A model generated the notes under the pieces. The model made no database searches, was not told where the DNA came from, and saw only the letters and a program-made list of their open reading frames with translations. A DNA stretch of 64,000 nt from Bacteroidota bacterium. Lineage in GTDB: Bacteria; Bacteroidota; Bacteroidia; AKYH767-A; OLB10. The stretch spans positions 124,001-188,000 of the forward strand of contig JADJOA010000003.1 of NCBI GenBank assembly GCA_016714005.1, read 5' to 3'. Each line of letters opens with the position of its first letter. The first letter of the stretch is position 1. A program made the position numbers and the translations under genes. Positions 38,120 to 49,082 of the stretch are shown piece after piece.

Positions 38120-39037
38120 GTGATAGATAATAAAGTTTTAATTATAGGAAGCAAACAAATTGGCTTATCGTTGCTCAAACATGCCTCTAAAGTGGCATCT
38201 GCTAAAATTGTTGGCATACTTACCATTGATGATAGCAAAGATGCCCGTTCAGAATTAAACGCAATTAAAAACTACTGTACTCAAAACAACATCCCGCTTT
38301 TTTTTGCCGCTAATCGTACAGATTCAGAAAAAATTATATCCGATGTCAAACCTGACATTTGCTTTGTTGCTGGCTGGTATTACATATTATCTGAAAAAAT
38401 TTTAAGAAGCGTACCCAATGGTTTTATAGGTATTCATCATTCACTGTTGCCGAAATACCGTGGCGGTTCTCCACTTGTTTGGTCCATTATTAATGGCGAT
38501 GAGTTTACCGGCACATCCATTTTTAAATTTTCTTCGGGCATGGACGATGGCCCTGTTTACGCACAAAAAAAAATTGAAATCACTAATACTGATTACATTG
38601 CTGATGTATTAGATAAATGCAACAATGCAGCTATTGAAATGCTCGCAAAAAATTTTGCAGCAATTGTTGATGGCTCTTTAAAAGCTAAGGAGCAAAATCT
38701 TAAAGAATCAACTTTTTGCTCATTACGTATGCCTGATGATGGATTAATTAACTGGAACTGGCAAGCTGAAAAAATTTATAACTTTATTCGTGCTCAGGCT
38801 TCACCCTACCCATGTGCATTTACTTTTTTTGAATCGGAAAAACTGGGCATTTCAAAAGCCGAAGTATTGAACGATATATTTTACGGAACACCAGGGCAGG
38901 TTATTAACTCAGGTGCAAATGGTGTAAGCGTGGTATGTGGCGACAATAAAATTTTAATTTTAAAAGAAGTGAGTTATAGAGGCGATGCTTCAAATGCAAA
39001 CCAAGTTATTAAATCAATAACCACACGCCTTAAATAA
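38120..39037 (+). CDS. Formyltransferase, sugar N-formyltransferase-like (first copy)
   Basis: This 305-residue protein starts at GTG 38120. The N10-formyltetrahydrofolate-binding fold has the catalytic Asn-His-Asp type site, seen as GIHHSLLPKYRGGSPLVWSI with INGDEFTG and, later, SSGMDDGPV. The C-terminal part (FIRAQASPYPCAFTFFESEK) resembles the OB-like domain of methionyl-tRNA formyltransferase. It also occurs in ArnA and sugar formyltransferases. Locus context favours a sugar substrate over tRNA. A paralogue lies at 39772-40707, with a deacetylase-like gene between them. Confidence 0.88.
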   Translation: MIDNKVLIIGSKQIGLSLLKHASKVASAKIVGILTIDDSKDARSELNAIKNYCTQNNIPLFFAANRTDSEKIISDVKPDICFVAGWYYILSEKILRSVPNGFIGIHHSLLPKYRGGSPLVWSIINGDEFTGTSIFKFSSGMDDGPVYAQKKIEITNTDYIADVLDKCNNAAIEMLAKNFAAIVDGSLKAKEQNLKESTFCSLRMPDDGLINWNWQAEKIYNFIRAQASPYPCAFTFFESEKLGISKAEVLNDIFYGTPGQVINSGANGVSVVCGDNKILILKEVSYRGDASNANQVIKSITTRLK

Positions 39038-39040
39038 CTT

Positions 39041-39718
39041 ATGCAAAGCAACTCATACATTACTCTTGACATTGATTGGGCTCCTGATTTTGTTATTGAT
39101 TACGTGGCTGATTTGTTTATTGCCAATAAAGTTAAAGCCACCTGGTTTGTAACGCATAAGAGCCAGGCCGTTGATAAGTTAAGAGATTACCCTGATTTGT
39201 TTGAACTTGGAATTCATCCCAATTTTTTACCCAACTCATCGCACGGAAATACAGTAGATGAGGTGTTGGATTTTTGTATGAACCTTGTACCCGAAGCCGT
39301 AAGCATGCGCACGCATGCCTTGGTACAATCAACATTAATACTAAGCCGAGTTCTTCAACGTACTCCTATTAAATACGATGTTTCGCTGTTTCTTGCCTAC
39401 CACCCGGTTTTGCAAAGCGTTGATTTTTTTTGGGGAGCCAATCATAAGTTACTTAAAAGGCTACCGTATAATTGGGAAGATGATTTTGAAATGGAACACC
39501 CACAGGTTGATTGGACAGGTAAAAATATTTTAAATATAGAAGGGGTTAAAGTCTATGACTTTCACCCCATACATGTTTATTTAAACTGTTCTAAATTTGA
39601 AACTTATTTAAAGCTTAAAGAAAATTATCCAAACATTAACAGCGTAAGCCGAGAGCAAATTACATCTTATGTTGAGAACGGAAATGGAACTTTTGTCATT
39701 TCTAAAATTACTGTTTGA
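39041..39718 (+). CDS. WbmS-like polysaccharide deacetylase
   Basis: This 225-residue protein has a NodB-like layout. The metal-binding Asp is in YITLDIDWAPDF, the His pair region in FELGIHPNFLPNSSHG, and a late His motif in VKVYDFHPIHVYLN. It resembles the WbmS deacetylase group found in O-antigen loci (from memory of the family). It would remove an acetyl, or perhaps formyl, group from a sugar or lipid-linked glycan. It is flanked on both sides by formyltransferases and overlaps the possible upstream TTG start of the second one. Confidence 0.8.
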   Translation: MQSNSYITLDIDWAPDFVIDYVADLFIANKVKATWFVTHKSQAVDKLRDYPDLFELGIHPNFLPNSSHGNTVDEVLDFCMNLVPEAVSMRTHALVQSTLILSRVLQRTPIKYDVSLFLAYHPVLQSVDFFWGANHKLLKRLPYNWEDDFEMEHPQVDWTGKNILNIEGVKVYDFHPIHVYLNCSKFETYLKLKENYPNINSVSREQITSYVENGNGTFVISKITV

Positions 39719-39771
39719 AAAAAAGAACGAAACAAAATTTGCAACCATTAGCGAATATTTCAAATAAAAAA

Positions 39772-40707
39772 ATGCGTGTAGCAATTATTGGCAGGTCAGA
39801 ATACACTTATGAGTCAGCGCTACTTTTACTTGAGCACGGACATGAGATTCCCATCATAATAACTGCTAAAGAAGCTCCAGAATATTACTACACATCAAAA
39901 GATTTTGAAGCACTGGCGAATAAAATAGGTGCTAAATTTATTCACACGCCTAAAATAAATAAGCCAGAAGTTATTGAACAAATAAAATCGTGCGGGGAAA
40001 TAAATATAAGTGTAAGCATTAATTATTCCGGAGTAATAGAAGATGAGGTGATAAGCCTTTTCCCGTATGGAATATTAAATGCACATGCAGGAGATTTACC
40101 TAAATACCGTGGCAATGCATGCATGGCTTGGGCTATTATTAACGGAGAAGATAAAATCGGGCTTTGCATACACAAAATGATTCCTGGCGAATTAGATAGT
40201 GGAGATATTATTGTAAGAAAATATTTTCCCGTGCATGAAAACACCCGAGTGGGTGAAGGTTTTGAATGGATGCGCAAAGAAACTCCGGGCATGATGCTTG
40301 AAGCAATTACTCATTTACAAAAAGACAAAAATTATTTTTTGCAAAAGCAATCATTAAATCCCAAAGATGCTTTACGTGGTTATCCGCGTACTCCCGATGA
40401 CGGGAAAATAGATTGGAGCAAATCCAATTTAGAAATACTGCGTTTAATTAATGCTTCATCAGAACCATTCCCTGGAGCTTACTGTGCCCTTAACTCATCA
40501 GTAATAAGAGTATGGAGGGCAGAGGTGTTTGATGATGGTGAAATCTATCTTGCCGCGCCCGGTCAAATTTCAAAAATAAATCACGACAACGGTTCGGTTG
40601 AGGTTATAACAGGTAAGGGTAAACTATTAATTACTGACGTTACCGTTGATCAAACAAGAAGTACCCCCGCTGATTTTATAAAATCAACACGTCAAAGACT
40701 TACCTAA
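39772..40707 (+). CDS. Formyltransferase, sugar N-formyltransferase-like (second copy)
   Basis: About 311 residues from ATG 39772 (MRVAIIGRSEYTYESALLLL). An in-frame TTG at 39715 overlapping the previous stop is an alternative start that would add 19 Lys-rich residues. The catalytic region is ILNAHAGDLPKYRGNACMAW with AIINGEDKIG, followed by MIPGELDSGDI. The C-terminal domain (LINASSEPFPGAYCALNSSV) is like that of the first copy, but the two are clearly diverged. They may formylate two different amino-sugars or two positions. Confidence 0.88.
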   Translation: MRVAIIGRSEYTYESALLLLEHGHEIPIIITAKEAPEYYYTSKDFEALANKIGAKFIHTPKINKPEVIEQIKSCGEINISVSINYSGVIEDEVISLFPYGILNAHAGDLPKYRGNACMAWAIINGEDKIGLCIHKMIPGELDSGDIIVRKYFPVHENTRVGEGFEWMRKETPGMMLEAITHLQKDKNYFLQKQSLNPKDALRGYPRTPDDGKIDWSKSNLEILRLINASSEPFPGAYCALNSSVIRVWRAEVFDDGEIYLAAPGQISKINHDNGSVEVITGKGKLLITDVTVDQTRSTPADFIKSTRQRLT

Positions 40708-40733
40708 TCGCAATAAAAAACATTTAAATAAAA

Positions 40734-41798
40734 GTGAAGGTTCTGCATTTACCATACAACGTTGCTTCATTAATATCCAATAGCATTTTAGCCCTTAAAT
40801 CAATTGGTGTGGAAGCAAAGGGAATTGCCTTTGGAAAAAATGAAAGGCTCACTGAAAATGGTATTACAGTTTTTGATGACTTTAAGGGAGATAACGCAAT
40901 TAGTAAAAAAATAAAACAAGCAAGTTATCTTTTACATTATTATAAACTGATTAAATGGGCTGATATTGTTCACTGGTATTGGAAAGTTGACATTCTTCCT
41001 ATGAATCTGGAATTTAAGTTGTTAAAGCTTTTTAAGAAGCCTGGCGTTGTTGAGTGGTTGGGAAATGACATCCGAATTCCGGAAGAGGAGTTTAAAGATA
41101 ATCCTTATTACAAAAGCGAATGGGAGCATAGTATTCAAAAAAGCTCTTTAGAAAGAGCGAAAAAAATTCAGAAGGTTTTTAGTCGATACGGTTTTAAAGT
41201 GGTATCAATTCAGGGAATGGACAGGTATTTATTACCGGAATATTATCCTGTTGTTGCTTTTTATCTTCGACAAAGAATTGTTTCAGATGATTTTGTTCCT
41301 GCGTTTCCTGATCCCTGTAAAAAAGTTCCGGTTATAGTCCACGCAAGTGCAGTAAAAAAAACAAAGGGGACAGAGTATGTTAGAATAGCTTTAAACCGGT
41401 TAAAATTAAAATATGAGTTTGAGGAAGTAATGCTTGACAAGGTACCACGCACCGAGGCGCTAAAGCAAATGCAAAGAGCAGATATTTATGTTGATCAGTT
41501 AATCCTTGGTCATCATGGGCTGGCAGCGGTTGAGGCAATGGCGTTTGGCAAGCCTGTTTTGTGCTATACAAAACAATCGTTGTTAAGCCAATATCCATCA
41601 GAGTTACCATTGGTAAATGCCAATCCCGATGATGTGTATGAGCAGCTTAAATTTCTTCTTGATAACCCTGCTAAACGTACAGAGATAGGAATTAAAAGCA
41701 GACAATATGTTGAGATGTATCATAGTCAGAGTGTACTGGCTCATGAGATGGTTAATATTTATAAGCGTGTTATTGAGGATTATAAAAACAAAGCTTAA
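40734..41798 (+). CDS. Glycosyltransferase, GT4-like
   Basis: This 354-residue protein starts at GTG 40734 (MKVLHLPYNVASLISNSILA) and is intact. The N-terminal half contains KWADIVHWYWKVDILP. The C-terminal donor site includes VDQLILGHHGLAAVEAMAFG (the E-x7-E region of GT4) and KPVLCYTKQSL. The gene at 43007 is related: both share the WxDVVHWY motif and a GVVEW/GIIEF block. It is part of the polysaccharide locus; donor and acceptor are unknown. Confidence 0.85.
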   Translation: MKVLHLPYNVASLISNSILALKSIGVEAKGIAFGKNERLTENGITVFDDFKGDNAISKKIKQASYLLHYYKLIKWADIVHWYWKVDILPMNLEFKLLKLFKKPGVVEWLGNDIRIPEEEFKDNPYYKSEWEHSIQKSSLERAKKIQKVFSRYGFKVVSIQGMDRYLLPEYYPVVAFYLRQRIVSDDFVPAFPDPCKKVPVIVHASAVKKTKGTEYVRIALNRLKLKYEFEEVMLDKVPRTEALKQMQRADIYVDQLILGHHGLAAVEAMAFGKPVLCYTKQSLLSQYPSELPLVNANPDDVYEQLKFLLDNPAKRTEIGIKSRQYVEMYHSQSVLAHEMVNIYKRVIEDYKNKA

Positions 41799-41842
41799 CG
41801 GTAAATAACTTTTTAAGAAATTACTTTTAATTGAGGAATAGT

Positions 41843-42997
41843 TTGCGAAAAAAAATTTTGATACTTGCTCCTGCTGACTTTAAAAAAATCAACACGCTTA
41901 CGCGTATGATTAAAACATTAAAAGATCAGTATGACGTTTATACAGCTGGTTACGGGCCTTCGGTTTTTAGAGACATACCATTTACCAATGCAACGCGTAG
42001 TGTTGAAACCGAAATGAGTTTGTGGGACAAAATAAGCCGCCACTGTAGATACATATATTATAAACTGACTAGCGATTGGGAGAGACGTTATTGGCTTGAC
42101 TATCGAATTGTAAGTAATGATGAATTACAAAAACAAAACTTTGATTTGGTAATTGTACAGAACATTAACTTTTTACCAGTAGCTTTTAGAATTGCCAATG
42201 GTAAAAGCAAAGTAATGTTTGATCCGCAGGAAATATATTTTGCCGAGTATGACTCAAACAAAGAATGGGTGCGCGATCACCAACCACGTATTGTAAACAT
42301 TTGTAAAAAATATATTCCGCAATGCGATATGGTTTCATTCTATGCACAAGAAGTTTATGAATGTTACAAAAACTTCTGCCATATACAAAAACATATTATT
42401 GCAACAAGTGCAGGCTACTTTCACGATTTACAACCATCTGAAATTAATCCTGAACACATAAAAATTGTACACCACGGAATTGCTGACTACAACCGCAACC
42501 TTCATTTAGCTATTGAAATGATGGAAAACGTTGACAAACGTTTTCATTATTACTTTATGCTAATGGTTACCAATTACGATTACTTTGGATTTTTAAAAGA
42601 CAAAGCACGTAACAATCCTAACATACATTTTTTAGAACCTGTACCCACCGATAAAATTGTTACAGCCATAAACCCATTTGACATTGGGCATTTCTCCATA
42701 CCTCCCGTACATACCAATTATAAATATACATGCCCTAATAAATACTGGGAGTTTGTGCAAGGCAGATTGTGTGTAGCTGTTGGACCATACGTGACACTTA
42801 AAAGAATAACAGAAAAATATAATACTGGAATTGTGTTTGATGATTTTAATATTGAAACACAGGCACGGCAAATCAACAGTCTTACACCTGAGATAATAAA
42901 AGATTACAAGTTGAAAAGTCATCAGCATGCTTACGAACTTTCTGCAGAACCGCAAGCTACCAAGATATTAAACGGAGTAAACAGCTTATTTAACTGA
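41843..42997 (+). CDS. Glycosyltransferase-like protein
   Basis: About 384 residues. I chose TTG 41843, giving MRKKILILAPADFKKINTLT; there is no ATG nearby. The middle has MFDPQEIYFAEYDSNKEWVR and VHHGIADYNRNLHLAIEMME, the usual link between the two GT-B lobes. The end contains NKYWEFVQGRLCVAVGPYVT, the donor-side region. This looks like a GT4-related enzyme without a clear E-x7-E motif. It is intact and 45 bases after the previous gene. Confidence 0.78.
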   Translation: MRKKILILAPADFKKINTLTRMIKTLKDQYDVYTAGYGPSVFRDIPFTNATRSVETEMSLWDKISRHCRYIYYKLTSDWERRYWLDYRIVSNDELQKQNFDLVIVQNINFLPVAFRIANGKSKVMFDPQEIYFAEYDSNKEWVRDHQPRIVNICKKYIPQCDMVSFYAQEVYECYKNFCHIQKHIIATSAGYFHDLQPSEINPEHIKIVHHGIADYNRNLHLAIEMMENVDKRFHYYFMLMVTNYDYFGFLKDKARNNPNIHFLEPVPTDKIVTAINPFDIGHFSIPPVHTNYKYTCPNKYWEFVQGRLCVAVGPYVTLKRITEKYNTGIVFDDFNIETQARQINSLTPEIIKDYKLKSHQHAYELSAEPQATKILNGVNSLFN

Positions 42998-43006
42998 TAA
43001 ATTGTT

Positions 43007-44039
43007 TTGAAAGTTTTAATTCTATCACAAAGGTTTAGCACACAACTTGCCGAGCGTGTTCAGTTGCTAGAGCAGCATGGAGAAGAAGTGTTTTTATTGT
43101 GCTTTGAATTAAACAACCGGTTTGCATCGCGTTCGTTAATTTTTTTTTCAGAGCCCAATAACCCTGTTTCAAAAATACTTTTCATTTTGAGTCTAATAAA
43201 ATATTTTAAGTGGAGCGATGTGGTACACTGGTATGGCGGTGACATTAAACACTATAGTATTTGCCTTTGGCTTCAAAGAATTTTTTCAAAAAAAGGGATA
43301 ATTGAATTTAAAAAAAGTGATGTATTTATTCCTGAAATAGAATATAATGACAATGTTGCGTACCGGAACAAATGGTTTGATAATGTAAAAAAACCTGATG
43401 GTGATTATCAATCCTCCTTATCTCTACAGAAACTGTTCAGCAATAACAATTTAATACCGCTTACTGAAGCATCTCTCAGTCAATATCTTTTGCCAGATTG
43501 TTTCCCGCCTCCATATCAATTCACATCAACCACCTTTCTATATGATGAACAGCCCAAGCGGTTATGCAAACCTATTGATAAAACAATAAAAATTGCTGTT
43601 GATATACTTACTGATCATTTAACAGATGAACTTGAACAACTTTTAAATGAAATTGAAACAAAGTATAAACGGTCAGCAAAAATTACACGGGTTACCAGCG
43701 CATTAATTGTGGATGTAACCTATGCAATACAGCATTGCGATATATGGATAGGGTCAACCGTCAACGGTCATTACTCATATTGGGATTGGTATGCTTTTTC
43801 TAAAGGAAAGGTAGTTTTGACTTATGTAAAGCCATATTTCACAAAGCGCTATTATAAATCGTTTCCACTTTTAGTTACTGATGGTTCTCCTCTTAATACA
43901 ACTATAACTAAATTGCTTGATGACAATTTATTTTTTAGAGAATGTTCAATCTCAAAACAAAAACTACTTTACAGAAAATTTAAGTAAAGAGAAAACTATA
44001 AAAGGATTAATTGAGTTTTACAAAAAAGTAGCAGTGTAG
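43007..44039 (+). CDS. Glycosyltransferase-like protein, paralogue of the 40734 gene (probable frameshift at the end)
   Basis: The start is TTG 43007 (MKVLILSQRFSTQLAERVQL). The sequence shares KWSDVVHWYGGDIKHY and KKGIIEFKKSDVFIPE with the 40734 glycosyltransferase. The donor half (CDIWIGSTVNGHYSYWDWYA) is more diverged. Reading ends in one frame near 43987, but another frame continues in a typical GT C-terminal helix (LSKEKTIKGLIEFYKKVAV) to 44039, so I extend to there. The function is a probable glycosyltransferase of the locus. Confidence 0.72.
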
Positions 44040-44041
44040 TT

Positions 44042-45744
44042 ATGTGCGGTATTGCCGGTATATTCAACATAAGTGGAGAAAAAGTACAAGTTGAGTCATT
44101 AAAAAAAATGACTGATTCAATTGCACACCGAGGACCTGATGGTGAGGGATTTTGGCTAAACTCGAATGAAACAATTGGTTTTGGGCACAGACGGCTTTCT
44201 ATTATTGATCTTTCAGATGGTGGCAGGCAACCAATGCATTACCTCCAAAAACGATATACCATTGTTTATAATGGCGAAATATATAACTACCTTGAACTAA
44301 AAAAAGAGTTAGAGAAGGCGGGTTATCATTTTCAATCGGAATCAGATACAGAGGTAATGCTTGCACTATACGATTTTAAAAGAAGCATGCCTTTATGATT
44401 TAGATGGCATGTTTGCATTTGCCATTTGGGATGAGCAAGAACAAGAACTGTTCTGCGCCCGCGATAGGTTTGGCGAAAAACCATTTCACTATTTCTACAA
44501 CCAAAAAACATTTGTATTTGCATCTGAAGCAAAAGCGCTTTTTGCCTTAGGCATTAAAAAAGAAATTGATTTGGTAAAACTCCAGGGATATATAACCAAT
44601 GCTGTAAATGAATATCCTACTGAAACTTACTTTAGGGACATACTAAAACTTGAACAAGGAAATTTTTTGAAGATTAAAAACGGAGAAATGTCCATTAAAA
44701 GATATTTTGATTTATATGTTGAAACCAAAATATTTTATAAGAATGAAAATGATTATGCTGAGCATTTTGATGAGTTGTTTATGACATCTATTAAAAGGCG
44801 TTTGCGCAGCGATGTTCCGGTGGGAACTTCACTTTCGGGAGGTTTGGATTCATCATCCGTTGTTTGTTATATACATAAAGCGCTCAATGGCTCTTTGAAT
44901 CAAAAAGCATTTTCTGCCCGATTTTACGACCACAGGCATGATGAAGGTAAATGGATTGACATTATTAAAAATAAAACCGGTGTGCAACATTTCAATGTTT
45001 ATCCCAACCCTGAGAATACTTGCAAAGACATTAATAAAATGACCTGGAGCCACGAAACACCATTAGGCTCTTTAAGCAATTGTGCTCAATACTATGTAAT
45101 GGAGTTAGCAAAAAAATAATGTAACAGTGATTTTAGATGGACAGGGTGCTGATGAGTTTCTTGCAGGGTACGAACCCTACGCGCAATATAGCCAGTGGGA
45201 ACATTTTTACAATTTCAAATTCAGGAAATTTTTAAAAGAAAGAAATATCCATTATAAAAAGTACGGAAATCGACTTAGATTAGGATATTATTTCATTCCC
45301 AAATCTTTATTTTCAAAATTCTTTTTACCTGGTAATACTGACAATCGTTATTTTCAGTCGTTAAAATCAAAACTTCGTTTCGACCTTAAATACCACTTAC
45401 CCGAACTGCTGACTTATGCCGACAGAAATGCTATGATACATTCTGTAGAAACCCGCTTGCCATTTTTATATCACGAACTGGTTAACTTTGTGTTAGCATG
45501 CCCTACTCCACTCATTTTTGATAATGTAACCACTAAAGTAATTTTACGGAATGCAATTAAAGGGACGGTACCCGATGAAATTGTAAACAGGCTGGATAAA
45601 CTAAACTATAATCCACGGCAAGATGTATGGCTACACTACTTTGAAATACCTGAAAAATTTTTACCAAAAAAATTCTCTCTAAGGCACGGACCCAGTTATT
45701 GGCGAAATTACGCTGCGGCAAAATTTATGGAAACCTTTTCATAA
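44042..45744 (+). CDS. asnB: AsnB-like amidotransferase, first copy (two frameshifts)
   Basis: About 567 residues. The N-terminal glutaminase starts MCGIAGIFN with Cys2 and has HRGPDGEGFW and NGEIYNYLELKK. The synthetase half has the ATP loop SLSGGLDSSSVVC and ILDGQGADEFLAGYEP. The frame shifts near 44365-44395 and at about 45118; flanking parts align as one gene. In surface-polysaccharide loci such AsnB-like enzymes are thought to amidate uronic acids or similar acids rather than make asparagine. A second, intact copy lies at 49980. Confidence 0.88.
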
Positions 45745-45810
45745 GTGTTTATTGGGGAGTCTGTGGTTAAAAATGATTGACCCGATTACAAATTAAATAT
45801 TTAAAAGTTT

Positions 45811-45818
45811 TAGATTTG
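45811..45818 (+). promoter_or_regulatory. Internal -7 box in the polysaccharide locus
   Basis: TAGATTTG is an exact TAnnTTTG match in the 102-base gap after the first asnB, 28 bases before the GTG of the next glycosyltransferase. It suggests a second transcription unit. Confidence 0.45.
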
Positions 45819-45846
45819 GCTTTTGCGTTTATAACCACCATTTGTT

Positions 45847-47123
45847 GTGCGGAAAGCCCTTGTTATCACTTATTTTTTCCCTCCTGCTAATAGCGTTGCA
45901 TCACCAAGAGTGCAGGCTTTTGCCGATAATTTTCATACTCATGGCATACATCCCGTAATTGTTACAAGACACTGGACAGGCAAGGAAAACGAATGGGTAG
46001 ATTTCCTGACTGAAAATAATACCCCTGTAACTTTCTCAAAAGAGAAAAATTTTTCTGTTTACAGATTTCCATACGTAATTGCTTCAAATCGAAAAACACT
46101 TGCTCAAAACAGTAAACTATTTAGCAAGTTGTACCATTTTACCAATCCGGTGTTAGGACATTTTAATACCGAGGTAAATGCCTATAAAAGTCTGTTCAAT
46201 TTTTTAAACGAGCATTTAAAAACCAATCATTATGATTTTATTCTTGTTTCTGCACCTCCCTTTAATTCGGTTAGATTGGGGTATGAGTTATCTCAAAAAT
46301 TTGCTATCCCGCTTGTGCTCGACCTCAGAGATATTTGGCAAACGTTGTTAGGAGCAGAAGATGCGGAGCTTTCTGTAAAGCAGAAGTTTTTTCTTTACTT
46401 CAATAAACGTTATGCCAAGAAATGGTTTTCTGCCGCCAAACTTATTGCAACCGTCAGTGAGCCGCTTGCAGAAGAAATAATGTCTGTTTACCATAAAAAA
46501 CCAGTGGTGGTAACAAATGGCTACGAAGATTCTATTTTTAAAACCCTTCTTCCAAAAACTCCAAATGGTAAATTTAACTTCACCATTGTTGGGACTATAT
46601 ACCCTACACAGGATATTTCTATTTTAATTGAAGGGTTAAATAAGTTTAAGCAAATGCGTCCTGACCATAAATTAAAGCTCAATTTTATTGGAATAAATAC
46701 CATTGCAGAAGTTGGCGATAAAATAAAAGCGGCATTAAAGGATTTTGATTTGCTTACAACCGGCAAAATTGAAAGAATAAAAGCTTTACAATATCTTGCC
46801 GATGCGCAAATACTCTTTTACTCAGGCTGGAGGGGACATAAAGGAATTTACTCTACTAAAATTTTTGAATACCTAGGGGCAAGAAAAATATTTTAATCGC
46901 TCCCGGTGATGATAACGTAATTGATGAACTACTTAATAAAACCAAGGCAGGAAACGTGGCTAACAGTCCAGAGGAATTTTACCATCATTTAATCACCGCT
47001 TATAGTCAATGGGAAACAAACGGAACTATTTCTTATTTTGGTATTGAAAAAGAAATATTAAAATACTCAAGAGAAAATCAGACAGAAAAATTTGCGAGAG
47101 AAATACTACATGCGATTTCCTAA
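45847..47123 (+). CDS. Glycosyltransferase, GT4-like (one frameshift)
   Basis: About 425 residues. The start is GTG 45847 (MRKALVITYFFPPANSVASP), typical of the FFPP-x-N/G loop of GT4 enzymes. Conserved parts are VLDLRDIWQTLLGAEDAELS, ATVSEPLAEEI, VVTNGYED and, after the frameshift near 46885, IAPGDDNVIDELLN. It ends at 47123, overlapping the next start. It resembles the WbpJ/WcaI-type glycosyltransferases of polysaccharide loci. The sugar specificity is unknown. Confidence 0.85.
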
Positions 47124-48230
47124 GAAAAAAATTTGTTTGGTTTTGTCATTTCACGACAAAGCCGTTCAGTACGAATGGTTAGTGCAAAGTATTAACCGCG
47201 ATAAGTTTGAGTTAATGTTTGTTTTTTTAAATCCGGGAGGCTCTTATGTTGAGAATTTTGTGAAGCAAGCCGGGCTTAGAAATTACAGGATAACATATAA
47301 CAGTAAAAAAGATTTACCTAATGCCATTTGGCAATTGTTAAAAATATTTAAATCAGAAAAACCTAATGCTGTACATTGCCATTTATTTGATGCCAATATT
47401 GCAGGACTAACTGCTGCAATTATTGCAGGAATTAAAAAAAGAATTTATACGCGCCATCATTCCACCCTTCATCTGGATTATTTTCCATCAACGGTAAAAT
47501 GGGATAAGTACTGCAACTCTTTATCCACTCATATTGTTTCCATTTCCAAGTCGGTTACTGATGTGTTGGTTGAAAAGAAAACGTACCCGCCAATAAAATA
47601 CATTTGATACATCACGGATTTAAAATGGATGACTTTGAAAACGTATCATCAGAGAGAATTGATTCCGTTAAGGCAAAATATAATTATGCTGATGCAAAAA
47701 CTGTTGTTGGAGTAGTTTCAAGATATATTAATTGGAAAGGAATTGAATACATAGTAGATGGGTTTGTAAAGTTCCATCAAAGTTTCCCAGATGCGATTCT
47801 TGTTCTTGCCAATGCAAGCGGAAGCCATTCAAATGTTATAAGAGAACATCTGAACCAACTACCCTCAACGGCCTACAGAGAAATAAAATTTGAAAATGAC
47901 AGCCCTGCCCTTTTTAAGTCATTTACTTATTTTGTTCATACCCCTGTAGATGCATTGTGCGAAGCATACGGACAAATTTATGTTGAGGCGCTTGCTGCAC
48001 GAACTCCTTCGGTTTTTACTTTATCAGGAGTAGCAAATGAGTTTATTAAAAATAATTACAATGCCTTAGTAGTTGATTATAAAAATTCCAACGAAATTTA
48101 TGAAGCCCTTACAAGGCTTTCAACCGAAACTGAGCTTGCGGATAGTATTAAATCCAATGGTTACAATTCAGTAATTAATGAGTTTAGTTTTGATAAATTT
48201 ATCCGAAAAACCGAGGAGTTGTATTCATGA
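47110..48230 (+). CDS. Glycosyltransferase, GT4 (one frameshift)
   Basis: About 373 residues. ATG 47110 gives MRFPKKKICLVLSFHDKAVQ. The N-terminal lobe contains PNAVHCHLFDANIAGLTAAI and RIYTRHHSTLHLDYFP. After a frame change near 47605 the C-terminal lobe runs from IHHGFKMDDF through VVSRYINWKGIEYIVDGFVK to EAYGQIYVEALAARTPSV, the E-x7-E donor site. It overlaps the previous gene by 14 bases and the next by four (TCATGA). Confidence 0.87.
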
Positions 48231-49080
48231 CTGTACCAGAAGTTAAGCCAACTTTTTCAATCATTATTCCCTTTTTTAATGAGTCGTTGTATATAAAAGA
48301 TACGGTGGTGTCATTGCTTAGCCAGCAGTTTTCAAATTTTGAAGTATTGTTTATTTACGATGGCAGCACTGACGACACTGAAAAAATAATACTAACTGTT
48401 GCCGGAAACGATCCGCGTATTAAAATTATTAAACAACCTCATCTGGGAAAATGTATTGCCCGCAATAACGGCATTCAAAATGCAATAGCTGATTGGATTT
48501 GCTTTTTAAACTCAGGCGATACCTATTTTCAAAATCACTTGAGAATTTTTAATGAATTAATAAAAACGAACCAAGACATAAACGTTTTTTGTACATCTGA
48601 ATTGAATGGAAGTAATCTAAAGGATTTCACTTCCAAAAAATTTTGGGGAAAAACGCAAACTCTTTCTTTTGAAGATGCCATTGAATACGACAGGTTTTCA
48701 ATAAATCAGTTTTGTATGAAAAAAGATTTTCTAATGGAGAATCAGTTCCCTTCAATGAACATGATTTATGCAGAAGATCATTTATTTATACGCCAGACAT
48801 TTCTGGGGCAAAAATATTGCAAAGAAATACCATTACCGTGGCCTCAAAACTTAAGCCGCGATATGAGAAAAACACTTTAAACATCAATGATAAAATAAAT
48901 TGGATAAAACTTTCGTCAACGCTTTTTATAAATAACAGGAAACCCTCAGGCCTTATCAGAAAAAAAATTGAACGTGCCACCAGGCAAAAAATTTTTTCTA
49001 CTTATTTTTCTTTGGGCGAGTTCTATAAATCTGTTCGCGCTTTTATATCTTACACCTTGTTTTATATGATATTTTTTTAA
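48227..49080 (+). CDS. Glycosyltransferase family 2 (one frameshift)
   Basis: About 284 residues. The GT-A core is TFSIIIPFFNESLYIKDTVV, FIYDGSTDDTEKII and the metal-site variant FLNSGDTYFQNHL, where the usual DxD Asp is Asn-Ser-Gly-Asp. The frame shifts near 48830, and the helical C-terminus (KINWIKLSSTLFINNRKPSG) ends at 49080. It is closely similar to the next gene; the two are tandem duplicates. In the second copy the same position reads FLDSDDGYLQNHL, a full DSDD. Confidence 0.87.
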
Positions 49081-49082
49081 GC

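Noticed and set aside
45745..45846. Insertion or boundary of a mobile element between asnB and the next glycosyltransferase
   Set aside because: No inverted repeats, target duplication or transposase remains; it holds only a promoter-like box.
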